Below are positions 11,644 through 23,454 of a stretch of DNA of 64,000 bases, one piece after another; position 1 is the stretch's first letter, and every line of letters begins with the position of its first letter. The translations under genes were made by a program, and so were the position numbers. The notes below the pieces were generated by a model, which was not told the origin of the DNA, ran no database searches, and worked only from the letters and a program-made list of their open reading frames with translations. Source of the DNA: Sabethes cyaneus (taxonomy: Eukaryota; Arthropoda; Insecta; Diptera; Culicidae); the NCBI RefSeq assembly GCF_943734655.1, contig NC_071355.1, positions 57,969,449-58,033,448 on the forward strand, read 5' to 3'.

Positions 11644-12227
11644 ACGAGTGACAACTAAAATTTTGGAATTTTTTTGAGGCCCCTATACGAGCTCAGAGAG
11701 AAATGAGGTATGTATGTGTTAGCTCTCTCTCCTCTTTTCGTCAATATTTTGAATCCCGTTTCTACAAAAACATCATGCAGATGGACTACACTTGTTTTGG
11801 CCGGATAGAGCATCATCGCATGACGCCAAAAAAACACATTCGTTCCCGAATACCCATTCGATCCCATTTTTACCCAAAAACCACGACCCGAAAAATCTGT
11901 CTCAGTGCGCCCAATCGAAGATTACTTCGGGATTTTAAGTTCCTTGGTGTACAAAAATAAATGGAGAGCCACAAATTGCTAACAGTTGATTGGTAGAATC
12001 AAGAGATGCATTCGTAAAGTTGACATGATGGCCGTACAACGCTCCTGTTCGGACATCAAACGGAAGCTTCGCCGAACAGCCGATTACGGACCGTTTTCAA
12101 ATGTACACTAATTTTTTTCAACAATGGATAATGTATCTTTAATTGCGGTAAATCAGATCTTCTTCATGTATCTTTGTCTTTTTTGACAGCTTCAGAAGAA
12201 AATTCCAAAATATTAATTGTCACCCGT
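11644..12227 (+). mobile_element. Deleted Tc1/mariner-type element
   Basis: Ends ACGAGTGACAACTAAAATTT and (reverse) ACGGGTGACAATTAATATTT match each other and the ends at 35146 and 37410. Both sides abut TA (11642-11643, 12228-12229). Inside, 11960-12115 on the plus strand translates to RIKRCIRKVDMMAVQRSC, then IKRKLRRTADYGPFS, a lysine/arginine-rich pattern seen at the C-terminus of Tc1/mariner transposases. Compared with 35146-37410 the N-terminal half is deleted between a GTCAATATTTT and a TTTTGATCCCG. It is non-autonomous. Confidence 0.82.
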
Positions 12228-12293
12228 TATTCACCAAAAAAATGAACTAAAAATATTAGCTTACTGTATGGGTGAATCTTAATTGATATAGCC

Positions 12294-12850
12294 GATGTAC
12301 CCCATTAGACATACGGCCGTGAGGCATAATGGATAATTGGCATAATACATGTTAGCCGTTAGGCATAATGGACGATAGGGAATTTACGTGCGGAAGACAT
12401 AATGTATGGTAGCCATAACGAACGTTACGCAATCTGCCGTTATCTTGTAAGCGATATAATCGACTCACTTTAAAAATGATTTGCATATAGGATGAGTCAG
12501 ATTACATACGAATGGCCGAAACACAAATGGCCGTATCACGAACGGCCGAAACTCAACTGGGCGAAATGACAAATGGTGTTGTACAAATTACACATGACCG
12601 AATGTCATAAAAAATATTAGTTGCCTTTGACCAGCTCAAATTTTGGGTATGTACTGGTGTTATACCAGTTATGCCAAGAATATGTTTAATTGGCCAGCTT
12701 TGGTTCTCATTGTATTGTGACGCAGCGATAATTGACACAAGTGTGTATTCGTAGGACATTTTGTAAATTATACCCAACGTCCATTATGCCTATCGTCTTT
12801 ATGCCTATCGCTCTTATGCCTTACATCCGTATGCCTAACGTCGCGCACCC
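12294..12850. mobile_element. Mutator/Foldback-like element
   Basis: Flanked by a perfect 9-bp direct repeat GATATAGCC (12285-12293 and 12851-12859), the duplication length of Mutator-like elements. The ends are imperfect inverted repeats: right end reads, reversed, GGGTGCGCGACGTTAGGCAT, the left GATGTACCCCATTAGACAT. Each arm is made of short tandem motifs (TTAGGCATAATGGACGATA type), and the inner part has GGCCGAATCACGAA motifs as at 43-44.6 kb. Long inverted arms built of tandem motifs are what Foldback elements, a Mutator-related group, look like. No transposase was found. Confidence 0.65.
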
Positions 12851-12859
12851 GATATAGCC

Positions 12860-13269
12860 TTCTACAAACAAAGCCAGTATCAAACTGTAAAAATATTTCC
12901 TTAGTGTTGGTGTGGTTTACGCATCATAAGTGATTGAGTGATTATTTTTATTGGTTTTCAGAAACGTTTGATAAAAATCACTTTAAAATGAAGCAAAATC
13001 TTTTTAACGACTAGATTTATAAAAACATGGAGAATTCATTGTACATATCACTTTGACTTTGAGGTGAAATCCTAAGTAACAATTTGGGTTTTATCACACT
13101 CTTATTCTGGCATTTAAGACCAAAATTGGTCTTGTAGACCTCCATACGAGTACAATAAAACTCACATTGTTGCTTGAGATTAATATGGCGAAATATGGAT
13201 CAGTCACTCTACTGATTTCTGAAATTTGTTATGTTTATGTAAAAAATCTCAGCTTTCCAGAAAATATAA
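12860..13269. other. No gene recognised
   Basis: AT-rich sequence between the Foldback-like element and the 2-kb repeat. I see no conserved frame or repeat. Confidence 0.4.
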
Positions 13270-13728
13270 ATAAAAACCCGATTTAATCCACCTAGTGGTG
13301 AAAGGAACCTTTGTTATACGGTCTTACTTGCTATTTGAGATGGAAATCGACACGTTTTCGGAACATAATTCATCTATTGGTTAACGTTGCGTAATGCGTT
13401 GGTTTACATAAAATTTTTGAAAATTGAATACGTTTCCAAAATTTGAACAAAATAGGAACACTTTTAAATTTTGATAGATCCTTTTTTCATGAAATTGCTG
13501 AGTAAGGATAAGTAAGTTGTTATTAATCTGAGAAGTGAAAATAAAAGTAAGTTGTAAGAGGAAATCTTATTCTTTAACATATACATTGCCTTGTAAAGGT
13601 CTAGTGTATAGGTTTTTGAACTATAAATAATTTCCTGTAATGCCATTCTATTTGATTCACATCAATAGAGTTTTCTTGAATAATTTTCGTCAATTTTTAT
13701 TAACCTTCTGTTACTCACGCTGGTTACA

Positions 13729-14275
13729 CATCACAGAATCGAAGCAGAATCAGCATGCAAGGTGTACCGCAATTGACCCCAACTGGAATTTTCTCTCGTT
13801 TCTTCATTTTGTACAACACATGTAGGTTTTCCAACGCCATATTGCTATAAGATTACAAATCGTTGTTTAACTAACGTATATTGTTCAATAAACTTATTCT
13901 GAGCAAAATATCATAATTATTCAATGCATTAATAATTTAAATTGTTGGGAAAATAGATCAGCATAAACCGACATCACAGAATCGAAGCAGAATCAGCATG
14001 CAAGGTGTACCGCAATTGACCCCAACTGGAATTGTACAACACATGTAGGTTTTCCAACGCATATTGCTATAAGATTACAAATCGTTGTTTAACTAACGTA
14101 TATTGTTCAATAAACTTATTCTGAGCAAAATATCATAATTATTCAATGCATTAATAATTTAAATTGTTGGGAAAATAGATCAGCATAAACCGACATCACA
14201 GAATCGAAGCAGAATCAGCATGCAAGGTGTACCGCAATTGACCCCAACTGGAATTTTCTCTCGTTTCTTCATACG
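13729..14275. repeat. Tandem repeat, unit about 243/222 bp
   Basis: The phrase CATCACAGAATCGAAGCAG starts at 13729, 13972 and 14194. The second unit lacks about 21 bases (the TTTCTCTCGTTTCTTCATTTT-type piece) found in the first. The third unit is partial. Copy B of the parent repeat has a single unit here, so this expansion occurred after the copies separated. Confidence 0.88.
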
Positions 14276-15488
14276 GAAAAATGGTGTCTGTATACAGCAA
14301 AACTAGTCAATGTAAAATGTTTAAAATGTATCCGTCTGCTGGTAGTCGAGTAATTCGTAGTCAAAATTAAGGTATTTTTTATAATCAAAGATCTACAGTT
14401 CCTAAACAAGCAAACATAGAGGTATACAATATTCAGCAAAGTTCTTTATTTTTATCATTTGTACAACTTTTTAATACATGAAAATGTCATACAACAATTA
14501 CAAAAAGAGCAAAAATATAAAAACTGATTTTACATATTCATATACAATAAATAAGATTTTTCTATCTTCGCTGCAGAGATAGAAGGTTACAGTCTTTAGT
14601 AAAATTTCTTGTAATAATATGCTCTTTAACTTTGCAGAACACATCAATGTGTTATATTGACAGTGAAGAAAAATAAATTTATTGATTTCACTTTTAGGGG
14701 GATTAATCAAAATTTAGATTCCACCAGACGATAGAGCTTTTAATTTCAAGAAACTCTTCTAAAGGTTGGATAAACCTAAAACCAAGTTTTCCCGGTCAAA
14801 ACTCTAGTACGCACGTTTTCTTTGGTTTGAGGCTATTGTGCGCGCGAGTAACTGTGTTACAAAAGTTGGCGCGAGTGTTCGAGGGTTAATATCTTTTGAC
14901 CGGTACAACCAATTCTTATGGAAATTTTGCATATATATTCGTAGTGTCAAAACCTCTCGTTTGATATTAAAATAATTGAAATTAGGTAAATTATCTTGGT
15001 TAAAATCATTATAAATTATTGTTAATTTTGGTGTGATGTATACGGTTGCTCATAACTTTCAAATTAAACGTCCAATCAAAAAATCATTCAATAGTGATCT
15101 ATTAGGATATATTATCTTTCAAATGAGACTAATAGCGCATAAATCGGTTTGGCCATCTCTGAGAAACAGGCGATAATTATTACCTTGTCAAAACAGGTTT
15201 TTTAAGCATAACTTTTAAACTACTTGTTTGTTTTCAATTAAAAAATCCTGAATAATTTAGCTTTAATAAGGGCTTTCATTTGATGCTAAGATCGTTGTAA
15301 TCGGTCGTGTAGTTCTGGAGAAACCCGTGTCACGTATTTTTCACATTTTTGTCTATAACTTTTAAACGAAACGTCGTGTCACGAAACAACTCAATAGTGA
15401 TCTACTAGACAATAATACCTTTCAAACAAAAGTAATAGCGAACGATTCGGTTCAGCCATCTCTGAGAAACAGGCGATAGAAAAATCAT

Positions 15489-15502
15489 TACATACATACA
15501 TA

Positions 15503-15546
<44 letters not shown>
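15489..15546. repeat. CATA/CA microsatellite
   Basis: CATACATACATA runs into an uninterrupted CA tract. The equivalent position in copy B (about 56549-56575) is much shorter. Confidence 0.95.
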
Positions 15547-15549
<3 letters not shown>

Positions 15550-15661
15550 ACATTGCTCAAATCGTCGAACCCTATCAATTGGTATATGTGACTTCGGATC
15601 CATTTCGTATTTTTCGACCAATTTTTAAACCTTTGTTATAGTATAACAAAGGTAAATAGAT

Positions 15662-16033
15662 CCCAGCTAGCACCAACTCGTATATCAATGTACGAAAACT
15701 ATCGTAAATATCTCCTAACAAACTCGAAATCGTAACTAAAGCTGGATAAAGTGGGATCAAGTTGATTTTCTGTCGTATATAATGATAATGACTGACATAC
15801 ATACGATTTTCAACACAAAATCGTAGTACGGAGCGACTCGCGCTTAATCGGATATTATCGTATATAAATGCTTATATAGTCGTAACGCTCAAAATTATTC
15901 GTAATCACGTATATTGCCTCCAAAACAGTACGGATATGCCAATTTTGCGCATGAAATACGATTTATTTAGCATGTATAGCTGTACGTAATGCTGATTTTT
16001 ACCTTTTTTATACTTATGAAAATGCTAGCTGGG
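15662..16033. mobile_element. MITE with CCCAGCTAGCA ends, copy 1
   Basis: Starts CCCAGCTAGCA and ends TGCTAGCTGGG. The whole 372 bp is repeated, with few changes, at 22708-23084. It contains several CGTAT/ATACG words and no coding capacity. I cannot see a target duplication at either copy, so the superfamily is unknown. Confidence 0.85.
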
Positions 16034-16389
16034 GAGGGTCTTTTAACATGAAAATATGAAAATACCGAAAACAATTTTTTGCAAATATAAGTTAGGTGAA
16101 TTGGAAACTACTGCGAATATTCCCAAAATGTTCTCAGGTTCCGAAAAGTTTTGAATCAAAAACCGGTAGGAGGAATTGAAAAGCACGTAATTTGTTTCCG
16201 TAGGTAGGTACAACCAATCTACTCAAGGAGCAATCACATTAATTTGAGTGTTTGAATAATTTCAACCAAGCGAGTCTTTGATACTGTTTTATAAACGAGA
16301 AAACTTTATTGGAGACAGCTTTTGACTCACTCTGATGTTCCTAAGAAATAATTTCAATTTGTTGTGACAACATATTAGAGCGAGTTATC

Positions 16390-16489
16390 TATTTTGGACA
16401 AACGTTACGCCAACTCTATTTTGGACATTTTCCATTTGATTTTGCTGTAAAAGTCCAAAATAGAGTACGCGTTACGCCTGTCCAAAATA
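16390..16489. repeat. Short hairpin (MITE-like)
   Basis: The left arm TATTTTGGACAAACGTTACG pairs with a right arm that reads, reversed, TATTTTGGACAGGCGTAACG; both arms then continue CTCTATTTTGGAC. Arms are about 37 bp with some mismatches around a loop of about 25. It could be a tiny MITE. Confidence 0.6.
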
Positions 16490-16494
16490 TATAA

Positions 16495-19120
16495 ATCACC
16501 CTATTGATCTTGAACTGACGATCTATCTGCGTTATGAAAATGTAAATAAGAAATGATAAATAATTCTGCGAACAAAATATTAATTTTTTATTTGGTTCCT
16601 CCCACATCAATAGACTGTATTTATTCATGAACACCTAGTATAATTAACTCGATGATTAGTATAATTGCCTTCGTCTGTTCACACTCCCACATACAAGCAA
16701 ATGGATCTTATCGAGTAATCCTATATCGGCCTTACAGTTCCTTACACACTCCGATCAACAAAAAATTAATGATGCAAAAGGAATACAACCGGCCTTTTTG
16801 CTCCCGAGCACCACGGTTGCCCACAGTAGCGAGTGTGACACAAAATGAAAATCATCTTGTTTGCAATTAGACATAACCTAACGAAGCACAGCTTCCGCAA
16901 TGGCGATATTTCCGACTACATAATTTGATTCAATCTTTCACACCGATAATCCTTAAAGCCAATCCGGACGGCACAGCTGTTCACAGCTGAATACGACAAG
17001 GCACAGCATTGCGAATTTCCCACGAGGACTCTTTAAGTCAACGTTAAATAAATATACGATACCATACATGCATAAATGGTTCCAACCAACCATCCGTCCA
17101 ACAACAAACGAGCGCTTGTTTAACAACCACTCGCAGTCGTACGTAGGCGAGGCAGTCTCAGGGATCCTTCATTATTTTTCCTTCGCTTTGCTTTGCTTGG
17201 GAGCACAAGGAAACATCAACAACAACAACACATGCGTGTCTCCACCCAAACGGCACCCTTGCGGAACCAACCAACCGTTCGGGGAGCATTTAAACGTTCG
17301 CCGGCACACACTGCTGACTGGATAACGAAAACAAAGTGATATTGTCTCATCATGAATAACACTCCATCATGTGGTGACATTCCACCCTGCCGCAAACAGA
17401 ATCGCAGTGAGGAAACCCAAGCTGAGAGGTGCTGACGATTCCTGCGGGCGCATTTTCTTCTGTTGCTCGCTGGCGAGTTTCAGCAATAATGCTCAGTTCA
17501 GACCGTTTCCTCACGACCGGCCATTATTATGGCAGCAGTGACTAAGAGACCATCGTCTATCTATCTATCATGATTTTCCGCAACGGTGTACCGTCATCCA
17601 TCGAATCTATGCGTCATTGTCGACAACGGACCCAACATCGAAGCGCACCGGGAAACTGCTTGATGAACCTAATTTGTATGAAGCTGTACAGGTTATACGG
17701 TAGCGATTTCGCCAATAGATCTTGATTGCACATACCTACCCGACCCAGTTCCCTAGACCCAACCGCACCGCTCGGAGGAAGGACGTGTTCGGTTTGCCCT
17801 CCATTGGATGACATGAAACATGATAACAAATGAGCGAAAGGACTATTTTTAGACCAGCAAAGAGTCATTAAAGCGGACAAGAAGCTGTTCTTTGCGAAAC
17901 CCACGGCAAACACGCAACCTTCGGGGAAAGCTACGAATAATGAGCCTGCTCGTGGGTAAAAAACATAGAAAATTGCTTACCAGGATGTTGCCAATGAAAT
18001 TGGAATTTTTTTTTTATCGTATGCTAACAGTACTGTATTCAATTAATTCAGAGGATTAGTTCAGAGATAATAAACAAACGTTTTATCAGATGTAAATACC
18101 GTTTATCTGTTCGTACAAGAAATAAGATTTTGGAAATTCGATCACTCCGAATCAAATCAGTTTCAATTATTTTCTTCTTCATTTGAACTCGATACTCCCT
18201 CTGCACAGATAACCCGTGAGCATAGGGCACACCAACAAAGTTCAACTTGATGCAAATAACCTAGCTGGTCGCACGCTTTACATACGGTTCTATTAATATT
18301 TTGATCCGAATAAAAGAATATGGCAAACGGAAGCCCACTCGCCTCATGGGATATAGAGAAAAATCCCTAATCAAAGAAATCGAGGACCGAGGGCCTTTGA
18401 AAAAGGACGAATCAAAACGAACATCGTTATATAACCTGCTAATCATTTTAGTTCATACCAGAAAATTGTCTTCGGGATTACCTTTCCCTAGTACGGTAGT
18501 TCATTTAGATACAGTTTTTTTCTCCTTCAAGCAATTTTTCTACCTTTGCGCTCCCTCTAATTTGTTTGCCCAACAAAATAAGAGGATGAAAAATATTACT
18601 GAATAAATGGTTGAATATTGAATTATTTTACAACTAACAAAGACACCGGCAACACCTTGGAAACCCACCTGTATGTTGCTAGAAATATACATTTACCAAA
18701 ACTACATGAATGTCGACTTAGGTATTACCGCCTGGCAAATGCAACACTGCGGTAATATGTTGTTCCCTTAGACACTAAAGTGGGCAGATATTTTTGAAAG
18801 GAAAGCTTTTATTTTTGGACCAATTCATAAGGTTTAGCTAAAGGACAGAAGATGTTTGCACTCCTAGCTGATATCATAGCTTGAAATAGACGAAGATTAC
18901 TTGTTCCTAAAAAATGAAAATTGGTTAAATAGGGTAAATTCAACCATTTCACCATACAAACATTGCAAATATCAATGCAAAAAGTGTCTTTTCACAACTA
19001 TTGAGAATGTTATGAGCTTGGTTTATTTAAAAATTAAGAGTTGAATGAAACTCCCTCTTCATCTCTTCCAGGACAAATATGAAAAGATAAGTTGAAAGCT
19101 GACTCTCGTTTATGATTTAC
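16495..19120. other. No gene recognised; low-repeat DNA
   Basis: Mostly unique-looking sequence. 17050-17600 is GC-richer with CAACAACAACA and TCTATCTATCTATC tracts. A 9-bp inverted repeat (TATTACCGC...GCGGTAATA) lies near 18723-18756. Short frames on both strands have no recognisable domain or clear splice structure. This may be intron or intergenic DNA. Confidence 0.4.
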
Positions 19121-19122
19121 TA

Positions 19123-19305
19123 CACTCAAAAAAGTCGACAAGCCAAATTAACGTCACTTACTTACGTGAATTGGTAACTTACACTTACCACTTACACTGA
19201 TTTACATGCGATCCGCGTAAATGTTATTAACTTTTCCATGGTAATTGTTGTACAGAAGTTTACTAGCTTTTTCACGTGAAAGGAACGTGTACATTTTTTA
19301 GAGTG
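19123..19305. mobile_element. Short TA-flanked MITE
   Basis: Ends are CACTCAAAAAA and TTTTTTAGAGTG (one mismatch), flanked by TA on both sides (19121-19122, 19306-19307), consistent with a Tc1/mariner-type MITE of 183 bp. It has many ACTTAC/ACGTGAA words and no frame. Confidence 0.7.
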
Positions 19306-19307
19306 TA

Positions 19308-21682
19308 CTTAGTCGATTCCTTAACTAGACACCTACACTAAAGTAAAACGTAGTCCTATGTCAAAGAAAAAACCCAAATGTTTCAACTTTCCTTCTTGAC
19401 TGTTGGGAAAAGTTAAATGGGTTAAAGCCAATCACAACTGGAAATCTACTCCCAACAATTCCACTCTTGCGAACGATTTCGATTTGTTCAACTCGCAACA
19501 TAACGGAACGGCGGTGGTACAGAGAAAAAAGTCAAAACGTGCTCAACATCAAATTCCTCGGGCCAAAAGTCACATCAAACATGCCACCATCATCCGAGAG
19601 TGATATGGCACATAATAACCAAGCGAGTCTTCTCAACAATACACCGGCTTCTGCTAATTTGACGAAGATGGCTACTTCATGACAGCCATACGGCGTACAC
19701 ACACAAGGGTGACACATCAAAAAGAGCAATGTCGTAGGCCAAACGAAAAAAAGAGACACTGTAACGAAGTTTCTCTCCATCATCCGGCCGACCGGCCGGC
19801 CGGTCTACTTAGAACATTGCTGTTTAAAGATTCATGAATAGGGAATTATTAATCAGGTAGATTCACTTTGAAAGTAACTGCCTTATCAATCATGGCACCC
19901 AGCCAACCGTGGACCGGTCTAGCAACTATCACACTCCACACAGCATCCAGCGATTCCGGTGACCGGCCATGAATGAAATCGCAATCGGAATCTGATGTAT
20001 TGGACGTGAAAAACAACAGCTGAGACGCGACGCCCCCACTGTCTGGTTCGATCAAGTTTTCAACATTTGTTCTCGCAATGCTTTCGCTCCGCTTTTCGGT
20101 GACACGTGAAAGCGACTGAAGTGGAAGGTCCTTCAACATTTTTGCGAACGTTTCGCAACAGTTGATTGATTCTAGTCTCTAGCCGTACGTCGTCGGTCGT
20201 CGTGATTCGTGGGCGGCAGCTGTAACAGCAAATTCGTCACTCGTCGCATCGCTGTCTGTTGGAGAAAAAAACGTCAATCGAAATTCGGCTGATGGAAAAG
20301 ATAGGGAATAAATTGTTTACCTACAACCTTCCCATCCACCATCCAGCCGTCGTGATCCCGTGTCTATGCGAAATCATAGTAAACAACTCATCCGCTGGAG
20401 GCAATTACAAGAAAAGGTCATGTTTGACTAGATGAATTTGCTCTGTGATGACGAAAAGTTTCGTGAAGTGCACTTTCGATTCCTGTATTATTCATCTATT
20501 TGTATATGTATCCAAACATCCTATTAAAAGGAAAGAGGTACCTACTACTATACTTTTGACGATATGAGCAATAAAAGTTGAAACATGAAATCCGAAGACT
20601 GCCTAAATCTTCAATTATCTTATCAACTTTTGTTTTTTTCTGCTTTTCAATCTATCGCGAATATCATAACGTATATGTATTTAATTTTTTCTCTTTTCAA
20701 CTGTTTATTTGAATATTTTTCAAGAACTGAATAATATCCAGTGATAAATTTTTTGATCCTTACAACTAAAATAAACGACGTTTCACGTTGGAAATTCGTG
20801 ATAGATGAATGTTTTATTCGTTTCTCACGTCTATTGCTGAGCGTTTCGAGTACCAACAATTGACGTCATATGAAGATGAACCCAGCGGGTTGCTCTAATC
20901 CAGTCAAGCGAACGATGACAGTGAGGACCATAACCTAACAGCAATTTTAATAATAAATTCTTGTTCAAACCTCTGGATGGTAGCAGTACAGAGAGCTTAT
21001 TTAACAAGATTGCGAAAGGCAAAATGCCTAAATTGCTTCCTTAAAGAAGCTTCACTGTATTACGAAGCATTTCCACTTGTTACTGTGGACCGTAAACCGT
21101 AGACCGATCATGACGAATAAACTATGACCGGTAAGGTAAGACCGCTTCTCTCTTATAAAAGCGGAAGAAATCCCACTTTTCTTCTTACTTTTCAATACTA
21201 TGTATTTCGTAATCGCCAGAATTAAAGGCAGCTGTTAAGTATGCTGCGCTACTTGTTGTGGTCCGGTTTTGCAGATTTTTTCTTATTTAACCGAACCGCC
21301 TCAGTCAAACAAAGTTTGAAAATGTATGGGACTTTTGTAGAGCTGTTTGCTCCTTCTACAGTTCCGCTTAAAGCATGTTGCTGCACCACCACTCGTTTTT
21401 TGTGCAAAACTGCAAAACAAGTGAAAAACGGATATTACGAGAGAGAGAGAAAGAGAGAGAGAAAGAGAAATAGAGGAAAATTCAGTTCAGCTATATTGTA
21501 GATAACAATTAGCTCTACAAATGTCCCATACATAACTTTTTCATATTTTGGCTATGACATATTGGCTTGGGGAGTACAGTCAAAAGTATAATTGGAGCCA
21601 AAGAGTAAGATAGCCCTATTTGCATATACTACGTTTCGTACCAATTTCTTGCAGATTGTTTTTTTTGTATGCTAGAAGGGTA
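19308..21682. other. No confident gene; one weak minus-strand frame
   Basis: Mostly AT-rich DNA with a GC-richer island around 19900-20400. A GA-rich tract lies at 21440-21475. An inverted pair, TGTATGGGACTTTTGTAGAGCT and its approximate complement, spans about 21325-21535. See the separate entry for the weak frame. Confidence 0.4.
19849..20139 (-). CDS. Unrecognised 96-residue frame, possible exon
   Basis: The start has a good insect context (CGCAAAAATG) and lies in the GC-richer island with CGTCG-rich sequence upstream that looks like a 5' leader. The protein is mixed in charge, with no signal peptide and no known motif; it contains SDSDCDF and a hydrophobic SVIVARPVHGWLGAM. It may be a first exon, a whole small gene or chance. 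I do not recognise it. Confidence 0.22.
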   Translation of the reverse strand: MLKDLPLQSLSRVTEKRSESIARTNVENLIEPDSGGVASQLLFFTSNTSDSDCDFIHGRSPESLDAVWSVIVARPVHGWLGAMIDKAVTFKVNLPD

Positions 21683-21884
21683 AAAGCCTGGGTGCTAATT
21701 CCGTTATCCAAATTTGACCTTCTGTTTTTATACGACAGACCTCGCAACCAGCTGTTAGAATACAGGACAGTGCGGGGTTAGTGGTGCGATCCTATTGACT
21801 CTAACAGCCTCTTCCAGGCGAGATTCGAACATACGACGACTGGCTTATTAGACCAGCGTCTTACTCGAGGCCAACTGGGAGGCC
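21683..21884 (-). mobile_element. tRNA-Leu-derived SINE
   Basis: Read on the minus strand, the 5' part resembles a tRNA: TTGGCCTCGAG (box A region), an anticodon stem-loop CTGGTCTAATAAGCCAG with anticodon TAA, and ATGTTCGAATCTC (box B). A tRNA-unrelated body follows. It is flanked by AGAAGGGTA at 21674-21682 and 21885-21893, a 9-bp target duplication. A related copy sits at 24618-24820. The 3' end, AGCACCCAGGCTTTT, lacks the longer CTTTG repeat tail of the other copy. Confidence 0.87.
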
Positions 21885-21893
21885 AGAAGGGTA

Positions 21894-22707
21894 CTGGGTT
21901 TAAAAATGCCACTAAGACAGTCACGAAGACTATCTTTTCTAGCTGGCCCTGATTGCTGTACACAATTTACGAATCGCTCGTACCCATTGAAGAAGTTGAG
22001 CTAGGTTTTAAGACTATGCCCCAATTATGTACTACATGGTTAATAAAACCAATAACCTTCTTGGGATGGAGTTTCCAAACAGAGTACGGAATTAATAGGT
22101 AGCTTCCGAAGAAGCTGAACCTGGAAGACGCAAGAGCTCCACAGGAGCAGAGCAAGTGCGCAAACCTTTCTGGAAAATTGAAAAAGCGGCAATGTCCGGT
22201 GAGGAGTTCCGTGATTAATCGCAGTTCACTACGCGTTAAGGTAAGTAGTTTTTTACCTACTGCAGGGTGTTGGAAGATAAACTGTTTAGTTTGTCTACAC
22301 TGCCCATGGATGCATAGTTGACGTAAAAACCAAAATGACCAAAATGTACTTTTTCGGTCCTACGCACTCTTAACTATGTTGTTCATATGCCCAATACTCA
22401 AACAACATATGTTTGTTCGAAAATATTCGAGAAATTTAGGAAAATTGAGCTACTCTGCTATTGGTTTCACGTAATGCGAATGGTTGACGTAATTCCCTGC
22501 ATAATCAATCAGCATAGCAACCTATTTGTTTTTGTAGCTTTACGCCAAGTTATGTGAATAATCGTTCAAAAAAACAGTCTGTTTATTCGCATAAACTGGC
22601 GTTCGCATTTTTTTAAACACAATAAATGATAAATGAATCATAAAACCCCATCAGTCCTGTTTTGAATAATAAACTCTACTAAATTGACAGATTGTTCGAT
22701 TGAAAAA
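21894..22707. other. No gene recognised
   Basis: Unique-looking AT-rich sequence between a SINE and a MITE, with no convincing frame. Confidence 0.4.
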
Positions 22708-23084
22708 CCCAGCTAGCACCAACTCGTATATCAATGTACGAAAACTATCGTAAATATCTCCTAATAAACTCGAAATCGTAACTAAAGTTGGATAAAGTGG
22801 GATCAAGTTGATTTTCTGTCGTATATAATGATAATGACTGACATACATACGATTTTCAGCTCAAAATCATAGAATAGTACGGAGCGACTCGCGCTTAATC
22901 GGATATTATCGTATAAAAATGCTTATATAGTCGTAACGCTCAAAATTATTCGTAATCACGTATATCGCCTCCAAAATAGTACGGATATGCCAATTTTGCG
23001 CATGAAATACGATTTATTTAGCATGTATATCTGTACGTAATGCTGATTTTTACCTTTTTTATACATATGAAAATGCTAGCTGGG
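22708..23084. mobile_element. MITE with CCCAGCTAGCA ends, copy 2
   Basis: Near-identical to 15662-16033, same orientation and same terminal CCCAGCTAGCA/TGCTAGCTGGG. It differs by a few substitutions and a short insertion near 22868 (ATAGA-type). Confidence 0.87.
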
Positions 23085-23253
23085 AAGTTTTTAGCAAAGA
23101 TTATATGGCTTTAAACGTTTTTCACGATAAAAATGCGTTTTCTCAACAACCATGGTGCTGGTCGTTACGTCGACTATGCATCCATGGGCAGTACAGCCCT
23201 GCGCTTGATTCCAACTGAATGCTATTTCTAGGTTTTCCCAGGTCAGTATTCTT

Positions 23254-23454
23254 GTTGCAGTTGAAACCCGAAATAATCGACGTGCGACATTCGGTTTTAT
23301 TCTTGTTCTGTGTGTCGCAACTACGTAGCAGGTGGTGCGCTGTATAACGCATCAATGTGCGAACACAGCGCACCACGTGCGACGTAGTTGCGACACACAG
23401 AACAAGAATAAAACCGAATGTCGCACATCGATTATTACGGTTTTCAACTGCAAC
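23254..23454. repeat. Long hairpin, about 90-bp arms
   Basis: 23254-23343 and 23365-23454 are reverse complements with few mismatches around a 21-base loop. Both arms contain TGTGTGTCGCAACTACGT or its complement and the frame encoding CDTQNKNKTECRTSI, which is why the same peptide appears on both strands. No flanking duplication was seen. Confidence 0.88.

Larger units (their letters stand above)
13270..15648. repeat. Unclassified interspersed repeat, copy A
   Basis: Nearly the whole segment recurs inverted at 56426-58500. One end carries a small palindrome, ACCTTTGTTATA next to its complement TATAACAAAGGT; the other has CCACCTAGTGGTGAAAGGAA followed by CCTTTGTTATAC. Internally two sub-blocks repeat the phrase CCATCTCTGAGAAACAGGCG after CAATAGTGATCTA. 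It has no conserved long frame and no LINE or transposase signature. Copy A carries a tandem expansion (13729-14275) and a longer CA tract that copy B lacks. Confidence 0.8.

Noticed and set aside
21150..21175. TATAAAAG as a promoter
   Set aside because: No TCAGT-type initiator about 30 bases downstream and no following frame with support.
15575..22848. Identical minus-strand frames beginning MYVSHYHYIRQK at two loci
   Set aside because: Both lie within the two copies of the CCCAGCTAGCA MITE and diverge outside it.
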